NCBI GenBank assembly: GCA_050246945.1
Contig: JBFWVC010000010.1
Span: 145,253 to 209,252 of the forward strand
Direction: 5' to 3'
DNA from: JAEUMD01 sp050246945
GTDB taxonomy: Bacteria > Pseudomonadota > Alphaproteobacteria > Rhizobiales > Hyphomicrobiaceae
Length of the DNA: 64,000 nt
The notes under the pieces were generated by a model. That model did not search any database. It was not told the origin of the DNA and saw only the letters and a program-made list of their open reading frames with translations. This document shows, piece after piece, positions 35,942 to 45,127 of the stretch (position 1 is its first letter; every line of letters starts with the position of its first letter). The translations under genes and the position numbers were made by a program.

Positions 35942-37294
35942 TCAGAAGTTGATCAAAGCACCGAACTTGACGATGTGCATGTCGTCGAACTTGTAGTGAT
36001 TGGCGTCATCAATAACGTCGGTGCCGCAGCCATTCCAGGCATTAGAGCAGTCGACTTCACCCGAGAAGTGACGATAGCTGAGCCAGATCGACATCGCTGC
36101 TGCGTCGATCTCCTGCACAATGCCGAGACCCCACTGCCGCAACTCGCCACCCGTTACGCGGTTCGCACCGTCGCAGTCGAATGCCAGAGTATTGGGAGAG
36201 GTGCCGTTGTTCGTGTTGCCTCGACCGCAATCGATTGCATCGTTCTTCTGACCGTACTCACCGTACAGGACGGTGTGTCCAAGATCCGACCACTTACGGC
36301 GAAGACCGGCTTTGAAGTACCAGGTATCGCCCTCCAGCTGACCGGCGACCGGAGTTGAGAGGTCCGCTCCATAAGCGCCGTAGATGAACAGGCCCGTGGG
36401 AACGTGCTGAGCGTAGCCACCGATCTCCCAGTAGGTACCGGTGTCATTGCCATAGACGTTGCTGGTGTCGTTCTGACTGAAGTAGGCAGCCGCAACCGCA
36501 ACCTTCACGCCGTTGAATTCGCCAGCGTAGCGAGCCGCGACATCCCACATGTCGTCTTCACCCCACGAAGCACTGGCCGAGAAACCAGCAAACGAAGGAG
36601 AGTCATAGCGGACAATATTCTGCGGACCTGCAAAGCCACCGCAGTCACCTGCAGCACCAAGAGTGCCCGAGCCCCACGACCCACATTGTGCGAGATCGCC
36701 CCAGTTGGCGCCAGTGTAGGCACCATTCACCCGAAGGCCGAACGCCTGGTTGTCGAACAGCACCCAGTTGGCGGGAACGAGCGAGCCCGAACCATCGACC
36801 AGGATCGCCGTGTTATCGGAAGCTGGCGAAAGCTTACCGACCGAGACTTTGCCGAGGCGATCGGAATTGATGAACCAGTAGGACTGGTGCGCGTTGATTC
36901 CCGGTCCGCCATCGTCGTGATCTTGATCCAGGGTCGTCAACGGGTCGGCAGTTCCAACCTCGACGTGGATCACGTAGCCGGCCTGCCAGCCCGGCGCAAT
37001 GGTAGCTTGCCCGGTCAGCTTGAAGTGGGTGGCAAGCGTCGTTCCAAGGCCGGTGACGTAGGCGTTCGACTCCGTGCCGTCATCCCACCACATCACTTGT
37101 TCGGCGACCCAGCCGGAGATCGTCAAAGAAACTTTGCGGTTGCCCTTGCGGGCGGTGGTGGCTTCGAGTTCTGCAATGCGCTCTTCGAGGTCCGCGCAGC
37201 AGTTGCCGCCAAGATCGGCAGCAGACGCGCTGGCCGTCAGTCCGCCCGCAAGCAGACCGGCCGCCGCGAGCGCGCTCAGGCTATGTCTTCTCAT
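35942..37294 (-). CDS. Porin paralogue 3
   Basis: 450 aa. ATG at 37294 follows a GGGAGAAG site. Signal peptide RRHSLSALAAAGLLAGGLTASA, then the shared NCCADLEERIAELEAT block. The centre is nearly identical to paralogue 2 (GPGINAHQSYWFINSDRLGK) and to paralogue 4 in another stretch (RVNGAYTGANWGDLA, NDTSNVYGNDTG), so the copy is a mosaic of its neighbours. Outer-membrane pore; specificity unknown. Confidence 0.92.
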   Translation of the reverse strand: MRRHSLSALAAAGLLAGGLTASASAADLGGNCCADLEERIAELEATTARKGNRKVSLTISGWVAEQVMWWDDGTESNAYVTGLGTTLATHFKLTGQATIAPGWQAGYVIHVEVGTADPLTTLDQDHDDGGPGINAHQSYWFINSDRLGKVSVGKLSPASDNTAILVDGSGSLVPANWVLFDNQAFGLRVNGAYTGANWGDLAQCGSWGSGTLGAAGDCGGFAGPQNIVRYDSPSFAGFSASASWGEDDMWDVAARYAGEFNGVKVAVAAAYFSQNDTSNVYGNDTGTYWEIGGYAQHVPTGLFIYGAYGADLSTPVAGQLEGDTWYFKAGLRRKWSDLGHTVLYGEYGQKNDAIDCGRGNTNNGTSPNTLAFDCDGANRVTGGELRQWGLGIVQEIDAAAMSIWLSYRHFSGEVDCSNAWNGCGTDVIDDANHYKFDDMHIVKFGALINF

Positions 37295-37957
37295 TAGTCT
37301 TCTCCCAATCTGCGTTGGCATCAAGACGGCGGACACAGAACCTCACGCGACCAGAAACGCGCCCTCTTAATCGCGGCACTCGCTGTCTTCCCGCTAGCCG
37401 CATGTGCCGGAGACTCTGTGATTCTCTCTGTCGCCACAATCTCGCCGCGCAGGACCGCGCTTTGCCGGCATCCGTGTGTGGCGCCTGTGCAACTGACGCA
37501 ATTGGGGGCTGACCGGATGGCTTGGCGATAACGCTATGAATTTGCGCACTTTTGTCCCGGCATTCGGCGATTTGAATTTTCACCTATGGACCTTCGTACA
37601 GGGCGTGGATTTCCTGCATAAAGGGCTTGAAGTCTGCCGTGCGAAGGTCCGCGCGCGCAGGGCGCGTCTCCCGACGAACCACGCAATTCTGCCTCGGAAA
37701 TTTCTGGACGGCGTTCCGAAACCAGGCGGACCAGCGCGGCCTCCGATGGAATTGGAGCAGGCCAAAACGGGCAAACGTGGTTCGACTTTGAACTGACCTG
37801 AATTGGGGTTCGGACCCTATAGAGCGTGTTCAGCTGAAGCGCTCGGCGGTCCAGCTTGAAGAACATGCTCAATCCTAAGGCCTGGATCGCTTTCATGCGT
37901 CCATGCGTCATGAACACGATCTAGAGCAGGTCCGGACCGAGGAGGCCCGACAAATAA
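37295..37957. other. Intergenic region before porin 3 with family A repeat
   Basis: 663 bases between porin 3 and the porin 4 terminator. It has no convincing gene, only short overlapping frames. The right part holds family A copy 4; the promoter of porin 3 is probably near 37300-37450. Confidence 0.45.
37822..37870. repeat. Dispersed palindromic repeat, family A, copy 4
   Basis: GAGCGTGTT ... AACATGCTC outer arms with CAGCTGAA / TCCAGCTTG-type inner arms. To the left ATTGGGGTTCGGACCC resembles the left flank of copy 5 at 57243; to the right it continues to about 37930 (CCTGGATCGC ... CATGAACACGATC). Confidence 0.7.
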
Positions 37958-37984
37958 GAAAGCCGCCCGGAAGGGGCGGCTTTC
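37958..37984 (-). terminator. Terminator of porin 4
   Basis: 11-bp stem (37958-37968 with 37974-37984), 5-nt loop, followed on the - strand by TTATTTG. Confidence 0.78.
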
Positions 37985-38011
37985 GTGTTTTTGCAGCGGA
38001 ACTGCCGGTGA

Positions 38012-39376
38012 TCAGAAGTTGATCAGCGCACCAAACTTCACGATCTGCATGTCGTCGAAGCTGTAGTGGCCCCGATCACCATCAATCCCAGTGGAGCCGC
38101 AGCCACCACCGTCTCCATTCGCGCAGTCGACCTCGCCCTCGAAGTGCCGATAGCTGAGCCAAATCGACATCGCAGCGGCGTCGATCTCCTGCACGATGCC
38201 GAGACCCCACTGTCTCAGTTCGCCACCCGTCACGTAGTTCTCACCGTCGCAATCAAAGGCCAAACTGTTGGTAGCATTGCCGTTGTTCCTGTTGCCACGG
38301 CCGCAGTCGATGCCATCGTTCTTCTGGCCGTATTCGCCGTAAAGAACGGTATGTCCGAGTGACGTCCAGCGTTGCCGCAGGCCCGCTTTGACGTACCACC
38401 GGTCGGAACCGAAATCATATGCGTTGTAGGGCGTGTCGAGATCGGCGCCATAAGCACCATAGGCAAACAGGCCCGTGGGTACATGCTGGACGTAGGCGCC
38501 AATCTGCCAGTTGGAGCCCGTGTCGTTGCCATAGACGTTGCTGGTGTCGTTCTGGCTGAAATATGCCGCCGCGACCGCGAGCTTGAAGCCGCTGAATTCA
38601 CCGGCATAACGCGCTGCAACGTCCCAGGCGTCGTCCTCGCCCCAGTCAGCAGAAACCGAGAAGCCGCCGAACGTCGGCGAGTCGTAGCGGACGTAGTTGC
38701 CCGGTCCGGCAAAGCCGCCGCAATCACCCGCGCCGCCGAGCCCACCCGTACCCCACGACTGACAGTGTGCGAGATCGCCCCAGTTGGCTCCAGTGTAGGC
38801 GCCATTCACCCGCAGGCCGAACGCCTGGTTGTCGAACAGCACCCAGTTTGCCGGAACGAGTGAGCCTGAACCGTCGACCAGGATGGCCGTGTTGTCGGAA
38901 GCAGGCGAAAGCTTACCAACCGAGAGTTTGCCGAGCGACTCGCTCTTCAAGAACCAGTAGGACTGGAACGCAGTGATTCCCGGTCCACCATCGTCGTGAC
39001 TTTGATCCAGGGTTGTCAGCGGATCGGCGGTTCCGACCTCGACGTGCAGCACGTATCCGGCCGACCAGCCAGGCGTGATCTGCGCGGCGCCCGTCAGCTT
39101 GAAGTGGCTCGCTAGCGTCGTGCCGACTCCCGTCACGTAGACGTTCGACTCCGTGCCGTCGTCCCACCACATCACCTGTTCGGCAACCCAGCCGGAAATC
39201 GTCAACGAAACTTTGCGGTTCCCCTTGCGGACCGTCGTGGCCTCGAGTTCAGCGATGCGCTCTTCGAGGTCGGCGCAGCAATTCCCTCCGAGATCGGCTG
39301 CCTGGGCACTGCCCACCGACAGTCCGCTTGCGAGCAGACCAGCAGCCACGGCGGCGCCGAAACTATACTTTTTCAT
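38012..39376 (-). CDS. Porin paralogue 4
   Basis: 454 aa, first of the array in the direction of transcription. Signal peptide KKYSFGAAVAAGLLASGLSVGSAQA, ATG after a GGGAGTAGG site. Shared mature block NCCADLEERIAELEATTVRKG. It shares the CGRGNRNNG loop with paralogue 3 (CGRGNTNNG). Ends GALINF like the others. Upstream 39377-39647 (271 bases) contains no gene and probably its promoter. Confidence 0.92.
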   Translation of the reverse strand: MKKYSFGAAVAAGLLASGLSVGSAQAADLGGNCCADLEERIAELEATTVRKGNRKVSLTISGWVAEQVMWWDDGTESNVYVTGVGTTLASHFKLTGAAQITPGWSAGYVLHVEVGTADPLTTLDQSHDDGGPGITAFQSYWFLKSESLGKLSVGKLSPASDNTAILVDGSGSLVPANWVLFDNQAFGLRVNGAYTGANWGDLAHCQSWGTGGLGGAGDCGGFAGPGNYVRYDSPTFGGFSVSADWGEDDAWDVAARYAGEFSGFKLAVAAAYFSQNDTSNVYGNDTGSNWQIGAYVQHVPTGLFAYGAYGADLDTPYNAYDFGSDRWYVKAGLRQRWTSLGHTVLYGEYGQKNDGIDCGRGNRNNGNATNSLAFDCDGENYVTGGELRQWGLGIVQEIDAAAMSIWLSYRHFEGEVDCANGDGGGCGSTGIDGDRGHYSFDDMQIVKFGALINF

Positions 39377-39647
39377 TTTTACCTACTCCCGTCTGCTTAC
39401 TTTTGTGCGGCCGCCAAAAATCGGCTCCCGCGACGCATAGGCGGCTGCCCGGCCCCCACCGAATCACCGCTCGGGGAACGAATTAACCAGAAGGCCCAGG
39501 TGAGGGAAATGGGGGTTGACGGCTAGTGCTGTGGATTGCGAATCGGCAGTGGCGCTGTTGCAACTCAGCGCTGGGCTGAGAAATCAGAAAGTCACGATTT
39601 AATTTATGAAAATCAGCGTCTTGATAAAAATTAGTACAGTGAACAGC

Positions 39648-40079
39648 CTATCTCGCGGCCCTGTGGATGAGTTGTCGTGCGATCAGCACGATAAAGACGA
39701 CTGCGAACGCAAATCCGTGCGTCATCATCACCATGTCAGGCCGGTCCGCGTATTGGGCAAGCACGAAATACTCGTAGAGCTTCGGTTGGAACCGCTCAAC
39801 TTGGCCATAGAGCGTCCGATACTGGTCGTGCAGCGCGTCGAGGAGCAGATACGCCTTCACCAGAGCAGTACCGTTGATGTACTCGAACGCCGCCACGCCG
39901 GCGAGGGCGAAGATGCGGGCCAGGACATTCCAGCGGTCGACCGCCTCGCTATAGATAAAGATCAGGGCGAACAGGGCGATATGCACCGTGATGAACACCT
40001 GCCAGATGAAATCGATCTGGGTCCGCGTGTCGACGATCGCCTCGATCAGCACGCTTTCCTGTAAGACACCCACGTCCAT
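39648..40079 (-). CDS. Small membrane protein of unknown function
   Basis: 143 aa from the ATG at 40079 (DVGVLQESVLIEAIVDTRTQID). Three hydrophobic segments: IWQVFITVHIALFALIFI, LARIFALAGVAAFEYI and GFAFAVVFIVLIARQLI. The N-terminal half is amphipathic. No family recognised. Promoter region shares family C repeat to the right. Confidence 0.6.
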   Translation of the reverse strand: MDVGVLQESVLIEAIVDTRTQIDFIWQVFITVHIALFALIFIYSEAVDRWNVLARIFALAGVAAFEYINGTALVKAYLLLDALHDQYRTLYGQVERFQPKLYEYFVLAQYADRPDMVMMTHGFAFAVVFIVLIARQLIHRAAR

Positions 40080-40281
40080 CGCGCACAACGCTCCCTCGAC
40101 GCCACACCGTGTCGGAACCTGTCCCCGTGACGTTTCTGCCATTGATCAGAGCCGCTTGCCATGGCTGGCGGATGGGTCTGAGGCGGCGCGAGTGCATTCT
40201 GTGGCGCATATGGCACGGCATCGGCCAGGACGCCGGCAAGAGCCATTCAGGCTTTGCGTGCAGAGGTTGCTGCAACTCGGG

Positions 40282-40353
40282 CTAGTGTCGTGATCGCGAA
40301 ATTCGTCACATTCTGCGGCAACCTCGGAACGAATTTCACGATCATCACACTGG
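40282..40353. repeat. MITE-like palindrome, family C, copy 1 (complete)
   Basis: About 72 bp with 25-nt arms matching at 21 positions, ends CTAGTGT and ACACTGG. Its left 39 bases are identical to the truncated copy at 62197. Intergenic between the membrane protein and ycjF-like genes. Confidence 0.7.
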
Positions 40354-40366
40354 TGCGTCCCTCTAA

Positions 40367-41464
40367 CTATCGATCGATTCTGGTAGAGCGCGGCGCCGCT
40401 GCCTCGCTTGTGCCTTCGCCCTTGCGCAGCGCGCGGATCACTTCGCCGACGAGATCGCGCACCCGGATTGGCCTTGCCTCGATGAACGGAAGCGGCCGGC
40501 ATACTTCGATGGCCGCCGCGCCGATCCGGGCCGTAAGGGCGCCGTTGAAAACCCCTTCGCCGAGACGCCGCGACAGCCGCCGCACGAGATCCTGACCGAG
40601 AAACTGGCCGATCAGATCGTCCGTCATGGCGATGCCGCCGGTCGCGATGATGTGCGTGACCACCATCCGGCCGAGCCGCAGCGCGCCGAGCGCGCCGGGT
40701 CGTCCACCATAGAGCGTTGCCAAGCCGCGCAGCATCCGCACATTCTCAACCAGCACGTAGAGGATGGCGAAGAAGAATATGGGGGAAATCGTCGTGACGA
40801 CGCTGACCCTCTTGGCCGAAGTCAGGATGGCACGGCGCGCCTCGGCGTCGAGCGGGGCGACCAGCTCTCGCTCTGCCAGCGCCAGGAGACCGCCCGCATC
40901 GTGCACGTCGCGCTCGTGCTCGCGGAACCGGGCGAGACCCCATCTGAGATCGTTGCGTCCGGTATAGAGCGCCCGGATCCTGCGCACAGCGGCCCGCTCA
41001 GTCTTGACGTCGTTCGTCTCGATTGCACGCATGACGTCCGACTTGATGCGCGTGAGGCGCGACAGCCGAGAGAAGCCGATGAGTTCGCGCACGACCAGCA
41101 CTCCTGCGGCCACCGCGGCGACAATCAACAGGCCATACGCAGTCCAGCCGACGATGTCGTTGCGCGCCAGGGCGGCCGAGACGACGCGCGCGAACCATGC
41201 GCCAAGGCCGAGCAGGAAAAGCCCCGTCAGGGCCGAGAGCAGCAGACCGCCCCAGCCGAAGCCACGCTTCAGATCGCCAACGGTAGGTCGTCCTCCGGAA
41301 GTGCGGCTGGCCATCCCGGGGTCCGCATCAGCCCCGGAAGAGTCAGCTTCTTCCCCCACACCGCGTCCGGGGTCGGCCGAGGTATCGTCTGGCTGGCTCA
41401 CTTTCAATGCCGGGTCGTCGGGCGCAAAAGCACGCGGGCGCCGGGCTGGGTCGTGTTTGCTCAT
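40367..41464 (-). CDS. YcjF-family (DUF697) membrane protein
   Basis: 365 aa. A disordered acidic N-terminus, two early membrane helices (about 78-95 and 105-125), and a C-terminal DUF697 domain with a further hydrophobic segment (VVTTISPIFFFAILYVLV). It overlaps the ycjX-like gene by four bases (ATGA), and ycjX-ycjF is a standard pair, often stress-linked. Function in the pair is unknown. Confidence 0.87.
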   Translation of the reverse strand: MSKHDPARRPRAFAPDDPALKVSQPDDTSADPGRGVGEEADSSGADADPGMASRTSGGRPTVGDLKRGFGWGGLLLSALTGLFLLGLGAWFARVVSAALARNDIVGWTAYGLLIVAAVAAGVLVVRELIGFSRLSRLTRIKSDVMRAIETNDVKTERAAVRRIRALYTGRNDLRWGLARFREHERDVHDAGGLLALAERELVAPLDAEARRAILTSAKRVSVVTTISPIFFFAILYVLVENVRMLRGLATLYGGRPGALGALRLGRMVVTHIIATGGIAMTDDLIGQFLGQDLVRRLSRRLGEGVFNGALTARIGAAAIEVCRPLPFIEARPIRVRDLVGEVIRALRKGEGTSEAAAPRSTRIDR

Positions 41465-42948
41465 CGGAGGCGGTCTCCGAGCAGGAAATCCAATGCACGG
41501 TCGAGGCGGATATGTGGCATGGACAGCGGCTGCCCGTCCAAGGCGGCAAGCGGCAATCGCGGTGGCCGGAACCGGATCACGTCGATCTGCCGTTCACCGG
41601 CAGGCGCGGCTTCTAATGCCTCGATTGCCGCAGCCGGATCGTCGGGCAGGTCGCCTGGAAATACCGCCACTTCCGTGCTCCCGTCGAACACGCGCCCGTC
41701 GATGGTCTCGCCTGGAAGCGGCGTCCCCATGATACAGGCAAGCTCTTCGCTGCCACTCTTGACTTCCGCCTCCCGCGTGGCCCGCAGGGCAGCGATTGCC
41801 AGCACCTTCACCTCAGCACCGGCAGTCTGCGCGCGCGCTATCGCGCGGTCGGTGATGTGGCGCAAGAGAGCCTCTAGTCGGTCGTGGTCGGCATGGTGCA
41901 GGTGATCCGCCTTGGTCGCCGCGAACAGGAGATGATCGACGCGCTTGGCCAACAGCGACGAAAGCCACGAGTTGAGGCCCGGCCGGAATGCCTGCAACGC
42001 TCCCTCCAGCGCCCGTTCAAGGTCGTTGAGAGCGTCCGAGCCGCCGTTCAAGGCGCCCAAGGCGTCGACCAGCACGATCTGCCGGTCGATCCGGCTGAAA
42101 TGATCGCGAAAGAAGGGCCGCACGATATGCGTCTTGTAGCTGTCATAGCGCCGCTGCAGGAGTGACGTCAGCGTCGCCCACCCTTCGCCCGGGTCACTGG
42201 TGTCGGATTTGGCTGCCAGCGGGAAGAACGTGAGCAGCGGTGAGCCCTCGTGGTCTCCCGGCATCAGGAAGCGCCCGGGCGAAAGCGTCGCGATCCCGCC
42301 ATGCGCCGCTCGTGCCGCTGCCAGGTATTCGGTGAAGAGTTTTGCGCCCTCCAGCGCGATCTGCTCAGCGTCGCGTTGGTTCTCGTCCACCATCTCGACG
42401 CGGTCGAGGAACGCGATGAACGCCTGCGCAGTTGGATAGCTGCGGTGTGCGCCGACGTGTTCGAGCGTCTCTGCCACCCAATCCTGGTAGTCCTTTTCCA
42501 GGAGTGCAAGGTCCGTCAGCCACTCACCCGGATAATCGACGATATCGACATGCAACTTTGCTGGTCCCAGCATCCGCCAAAGCGTGGCCGTCGGCTCGTA
42601 TTCAATGGTCACCCGCAACTGAGATATGCGCCGTGTGGAAGAAGGCCATTCTGGAGGATTGGTGGAAAGGGACGCCAGATGACGCTCGTAGTCGAAGCGG
42701 GGAACGGCGTCGTCGGGCTGCGGCTCAAGGAAGGCCCGCAGGATCCGCCCCTCGGCGTGCGGCTTGAAGAAGGGCAGGCGACCGCCCACCACCAAGTTGC
42801 GAACGACCGACGTGATGAACACCGTCTTGCCGGCTCGTGACAGGCCGGTCACACCAAGGCGAAGCGACGGTGTCATCAGGTCGGAGACGAAGCTGCCGGC
42901 CTGGCGCAGCGCGCCTGATGCGGATTGTGTCAGGGAATCGAATGCCAA
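41461..42948 (-). CDS. YcjX-family GTPase-like P-loop protein
   Basis: 495 aa. P-loop GLSRAGKTVF near residues 35-44, then the DIVDYPGEWL strand that defines the family and a later TKADHL motif resembling a nucleotide-specificity motif. This DUF463 family is a stress-linked, membrane-associated putative NTPase. It is followed by the ycjF-like gene with overlapping stop and start, so they are co-expressed. Confidence 0.88.
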   Translation of the reverse strand: MAFDSLTQSASGALRQAGSFVSDLMTPSLRLGVTGLSRAGKTVFITSVVRNLVVGGRLPFFKPHAEGRILRAFLEPQPDDAVPRFDYERHLASLSTNPPEWPSSTRRISQLRVTIEYEPTATLWRMLGPAKLHVDIVDYPGEWLTDLALLEKDYQDWVAETLEHVGAHRSYPTAQAFIAFLDRVEMVDENQRDAEQIALEGAKLFTEYLAAARAAHGGIATLSPGRFLMPGDHEGSPLLTFFPLAAKSDTSDPGEGWATLTSLLQRRYDSYKTHIVRPFFRDHFSRIDRQIVLVDALGALNGGSDALNDLERALEGALQAFRPGLNSWLSSLLAKRVDHLLFAATKADHLHHADHDRLEALLRHITDRAIARAQTAGAEVKVLAIAALRATREAEVKSGSEELACIMGTPLPGETIDGRVFDGSTEVAVFPGDLPDDPAAAIEALEAAPAGERQIDVIRFRPPRLPLAALDGQPLSMPHIRLDRALDFLLGDRLR

Positions 42949-43216
42949 CCGGAAAGCCTCATAGCGGACGGGTCTGCGCAGGCAGACCAGCCTGGAGCCC
43001 TATCGCATGGGACGCAAGCGGCTTAGCTTCCGGTGACGGCATCAGGCAGTCTTGCGAACAGGAGCTTAGAGCAGGCGGCGACGGCACGCGCAAAAAGGTT
43101 CCGACGACTTCCTACCTAAAGTGGCGCCTCCGCTCGCCGACCGCAAGACCGCCTTCAGCCCGCTTCCGGTTGTGGCGGCAGGCTTTCCAGGCAGACTGAG
43201 CGATCATTCCGGCGTT

Positions 43217-43306
43217 TCAGGCGCCGTAGACGAGCACGAAAACGCCGGCGCCGATGACGACAGCGCCCATCATCATGATTGTCGCAGATCTCATGAATTC
43301 GATCAT
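43217..43306 (-). CDS. Single-pass membrane microprotein (29 aa), copy 1
   Basis: Read directly from the - strand: ATG at 43304-43306 to TGA at 43217-43219. The sequence begins MIEFMRSATIMMMG and continues with a single hydrophobic helix containing VIGAGVFVLVYG. GAGGGGAC lies about 10 bases before the ATG as a ribosome site. A paralogue of almost the same length is encoded 390 bases away, on the same strand, sharing EF-x-RS, MG and the VIGAGVFV block. The conservation at the amino-acid level across different codons supports a real product; no family recognised. Confidence 0.65.
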   Translation of the reverse strand: MIEFMRSATIMMMGAVVIGAGVFVLVYGA

Positions 43307-43696
43307 AGTGGCACGTCCCCTCTTCTTGCCGGGGAGTTGGAACGGCGCGCTGGAAATGCGCGCATGGGTCCATGGACCCATGACAGCACAATCTCCTGAA
43401 GGAACCGTTTCCGCTGTTCCGCGAGGAACGAAGATCGGGGGTTCGCGCGGGGCGTTGCCGAAATCGGCGACTTGGAAAGCACAGCCGATTCCGTCGGCGC
43501 GAACCTCGGCGCATTCGCAGCTCCGGCTCGCCGGGCGGGCGCAAGCATGCAGCGATTACGGGTGACGAGGAGAGCGGCGGGATGCTGGATCCCGGCGCGG
43601 GACCTCGCAGTCGGGGCGGCTCGCGCACACCTTTGGGGGTGCGGGGGGAGCACGGGGGAAGCGTGCGCGAGCCGGGGCAACTGCAAGCAATCGGTA
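43307..43696. other. Region between the two microprotein genes
   Basis: 390 bases with no further convincing gene. Contains a perfect 20-bp palindrome at 43363-43382, 57 bases upstream of microprotein 1 in its direction of transcription. Confidence 0.45.
43363..43382. promoter_or_regulatory. Perfect 20-bp palindrome upstream of microprotein 1
   Basis: Symmetric around position 43372/43373, with arms CATGGGTCCA / TGGACCCATG. It is a candidate operator or hairpin in the 5' region of the microprotein 1 transcript. Confidence 0.5.
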
Positions 43697-43783
43697 TCAG
43701 CCGTAGAAGATCACGAACACGCCGGCGCCGATCACGATTGTGCCCATCAGGACAATGGCACCCGAACGAAGGAACTCGGCCAT
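43697..43783 (-). CDS. Single-pass membrane microprotein (28 aa), copy 2
   Basis: ATG at 43781-43783 to TGA at 43697-43699 on the - strand. It begins MAEFLRSGAIVLMG and continues with a hydrophobic helix containing VIGAGVFVIFYG. A GGAG ribosome site lies seven bases before the ATG. Compared with copy 1, the N-terminal EF-x-RS motif and the glycine-containing VIGAGVFV helix are kept. Likely inserted in the inner membrane with a short cytosolic N-terminus. Function unknown. Confidence 0.68.
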   Translation of the reverse strand: MAEFLRSGAIVLMGTIVIGAGVFVIFYG

Positions 43784-43928
43784 TTCGTCACTCCATGAGC
43801 GTGTCCAGCCTTGATGCTGGGTCACTGGCAAACATGGAGAAACGATAGGCGGGCGCACCTGAACGCCGTCTGATGCTGGCGTTCAACTGCCATTCATGAC
43901 GCGCATGACGCGCGCGTGGCGGGCTGGA

Positions 43929-44369
43929 TCACCCGTGCGCGGCAGCAGCCTGCTCGATCACGTCGAGGATCTCGTTGAGGGGAATAGTGAAGACGCCTGC
44001 CTCACCGGCGTCGTAAGGCTCTCGCCACTGCAAATAGGCCTCTGCGGAGGCGATGTCGTCGGCGGTCGGCCCGTCGCTTTCAACGAGTTCGATGACGGCC
44101 GCGCGCAAGACCTCCGCAGCGACTGGTGCATGCGGCAGCTGGGTTTGCACGCCGCCTTCGACGAACGCATTGCGGATATGTACGCCGGTCATCGCGATGG
44201 CACAGATCTGTCCAAGTTTAACGTCCTCGATGACGGCAAGCACGGCAACGTGCGCATCGCCGTCCTGCCTCCGTCCCAGTACCCGCCATACCTGCCCTGC
44301 CTCGAACCTGATTGCCAGCAACCCTATCCTTGCCGTCCAGTTAGTTATGATCTTGCCGACCGTGCCCAT
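43929..44369 (-). CDS. Conserved-looking hypothetical protein
   Basis: 146 aa. No signal peptide or membrane helix. Ordered-looking stretches are IRFEAGQVWRVLGR, AHVAVLAVIEDVKLG and VFTIPLNEILDVIEQ. I do not recognise a named domain. It ends 145 bases before microprotein 2 begins on the same strand, so the genes could be linked, although a 7-bp hairpin (43861-43884) lies between them. Confidence 0.65.
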   Translation of the reverse strand: MGTVGKIITNWTARIGLLAIRFEAGQVWRVLGRRQDGDAHVAVLAVIEDVKLGQICAIAMTGVHIRNAFVEGGVQTQLPHAPVAAEVLRAAVIELVESDGPTADDIASAEAYLQWREPYDAGEAGVFTIPLNEILDVIEQAAAAHG

Positions 44370-44425
44370 CTTTCCCGATGGTGCGGTCGCGTGAGCCGAT
44401 TGCTGGTTGGCCAGCTACCCTATCA

Positions 44426-44926
44426 TTATTCGGTAGCCGCTCCGCCCTGCGATTGTCCGCGGCAGCGCAGCGGCACCTTGACCGTGAACGTTTGCACCGC
44501 CTCGCCATTCTGGTTCAGCGTCGTATTGCGGAAGACGGCATTGCCGCGATCCGGACGCGCACTCGATCGCCGCAGCTCCAAGATCTCTATCTCCACACGC
44601 AGCGTATCCCCGGGCCGTGTCGGTCGCGGCCACGCCAGTTCCCCGCCCGCGCCGACGACGCCGCCAGCGAGCGGCAGGGCTTCCACCACGAGAGACATTG
44701 TCAGCGCGGCAGTATGCCACCCGCTTGCGGCGAGACCGTTGAACAAGGTGTCGCGGGCCGCCACGTCATCGAGATGGAAGGGTTGCGGGTCGTATTGCGC
44801 TGCAAATGCCTTGATCTCGTCGGTCGAAATTGTGTGGCACCGGCTCAAGAACCGCTGGCCGACGCTGAGGTCCTCGAAATAGAGCGGGAGCGGCGAGGGT
44901 GATGCGAGTGCAGTGTCAGGTGGCAT
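44426..44926 (-). CDS. MaoC-like hot-dog dehydratase family protein
   Basis: About 166 aa from the ATG at 44926; an ATG at 44968 is an alternative. The MaoC hydratase core is visible: LYFEDLSVGQRF, then DEIKAFAAQYDPQPFHLD, which carries the Asp and His of the hydratase active site, then GLAASGWHTAAL. Such proteins hydrate or dehydrate acyl-CoA thioesters. Substrate unknown; no beta-oxidation genes nearby. Confidence 0.83.
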   Translation of the reverse strand: MPPDTALASPSPLPLYFEDLSVGQRFLSRCHTISTDEIKAFAAQYDPQPFHLDDVAARDTLFNGLAASGWHTAALTMSLVVEALPLAGGVVGAGGELAWPRPTRPGDTLRVEIEILELRRSSARPDRGNAVFRNTTLNQNGEAVQTFTVKVPLRCRGQSQGGAATE

Positions 44927-45127
44927 GACAGGCTGTTCCGGCTGCGGGAGAATGTCGGGCGCTACCATAGCGCATGAAGCCGTTGCTGCCACGCTCACGC
45001 GTCGCAACGGCTGCGGCAACGGCCACGCCACCGCCGCTCGGGACTCTTGGGCCTTGGCTCAGGAACAGTCGTTCGTTTGCGCGATACCGTGTCGATCACG
45101 ATGACAGAGGTGTGAGCGCGCTGCCGG

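Noticed and set aside
37534..37917. Short frames in the gap between porins 3 and 4
   Set aside because: They overlap each other on both strands, carry a repeat, and lack ribosome sites and protein-like composition.
39564..39580. CTCAGC / GCTGAG hairpin upstream of porin 4
   Set aside because: Only 6 bp and no matching site before the other porins; too weak to call regulatory.
43861..43884. 7-bp hairpin below the hypothetical gene as a terminator
   Set aside because: Loop is 10 nt and no T run follows on the - strand, so it is not called a terminator.
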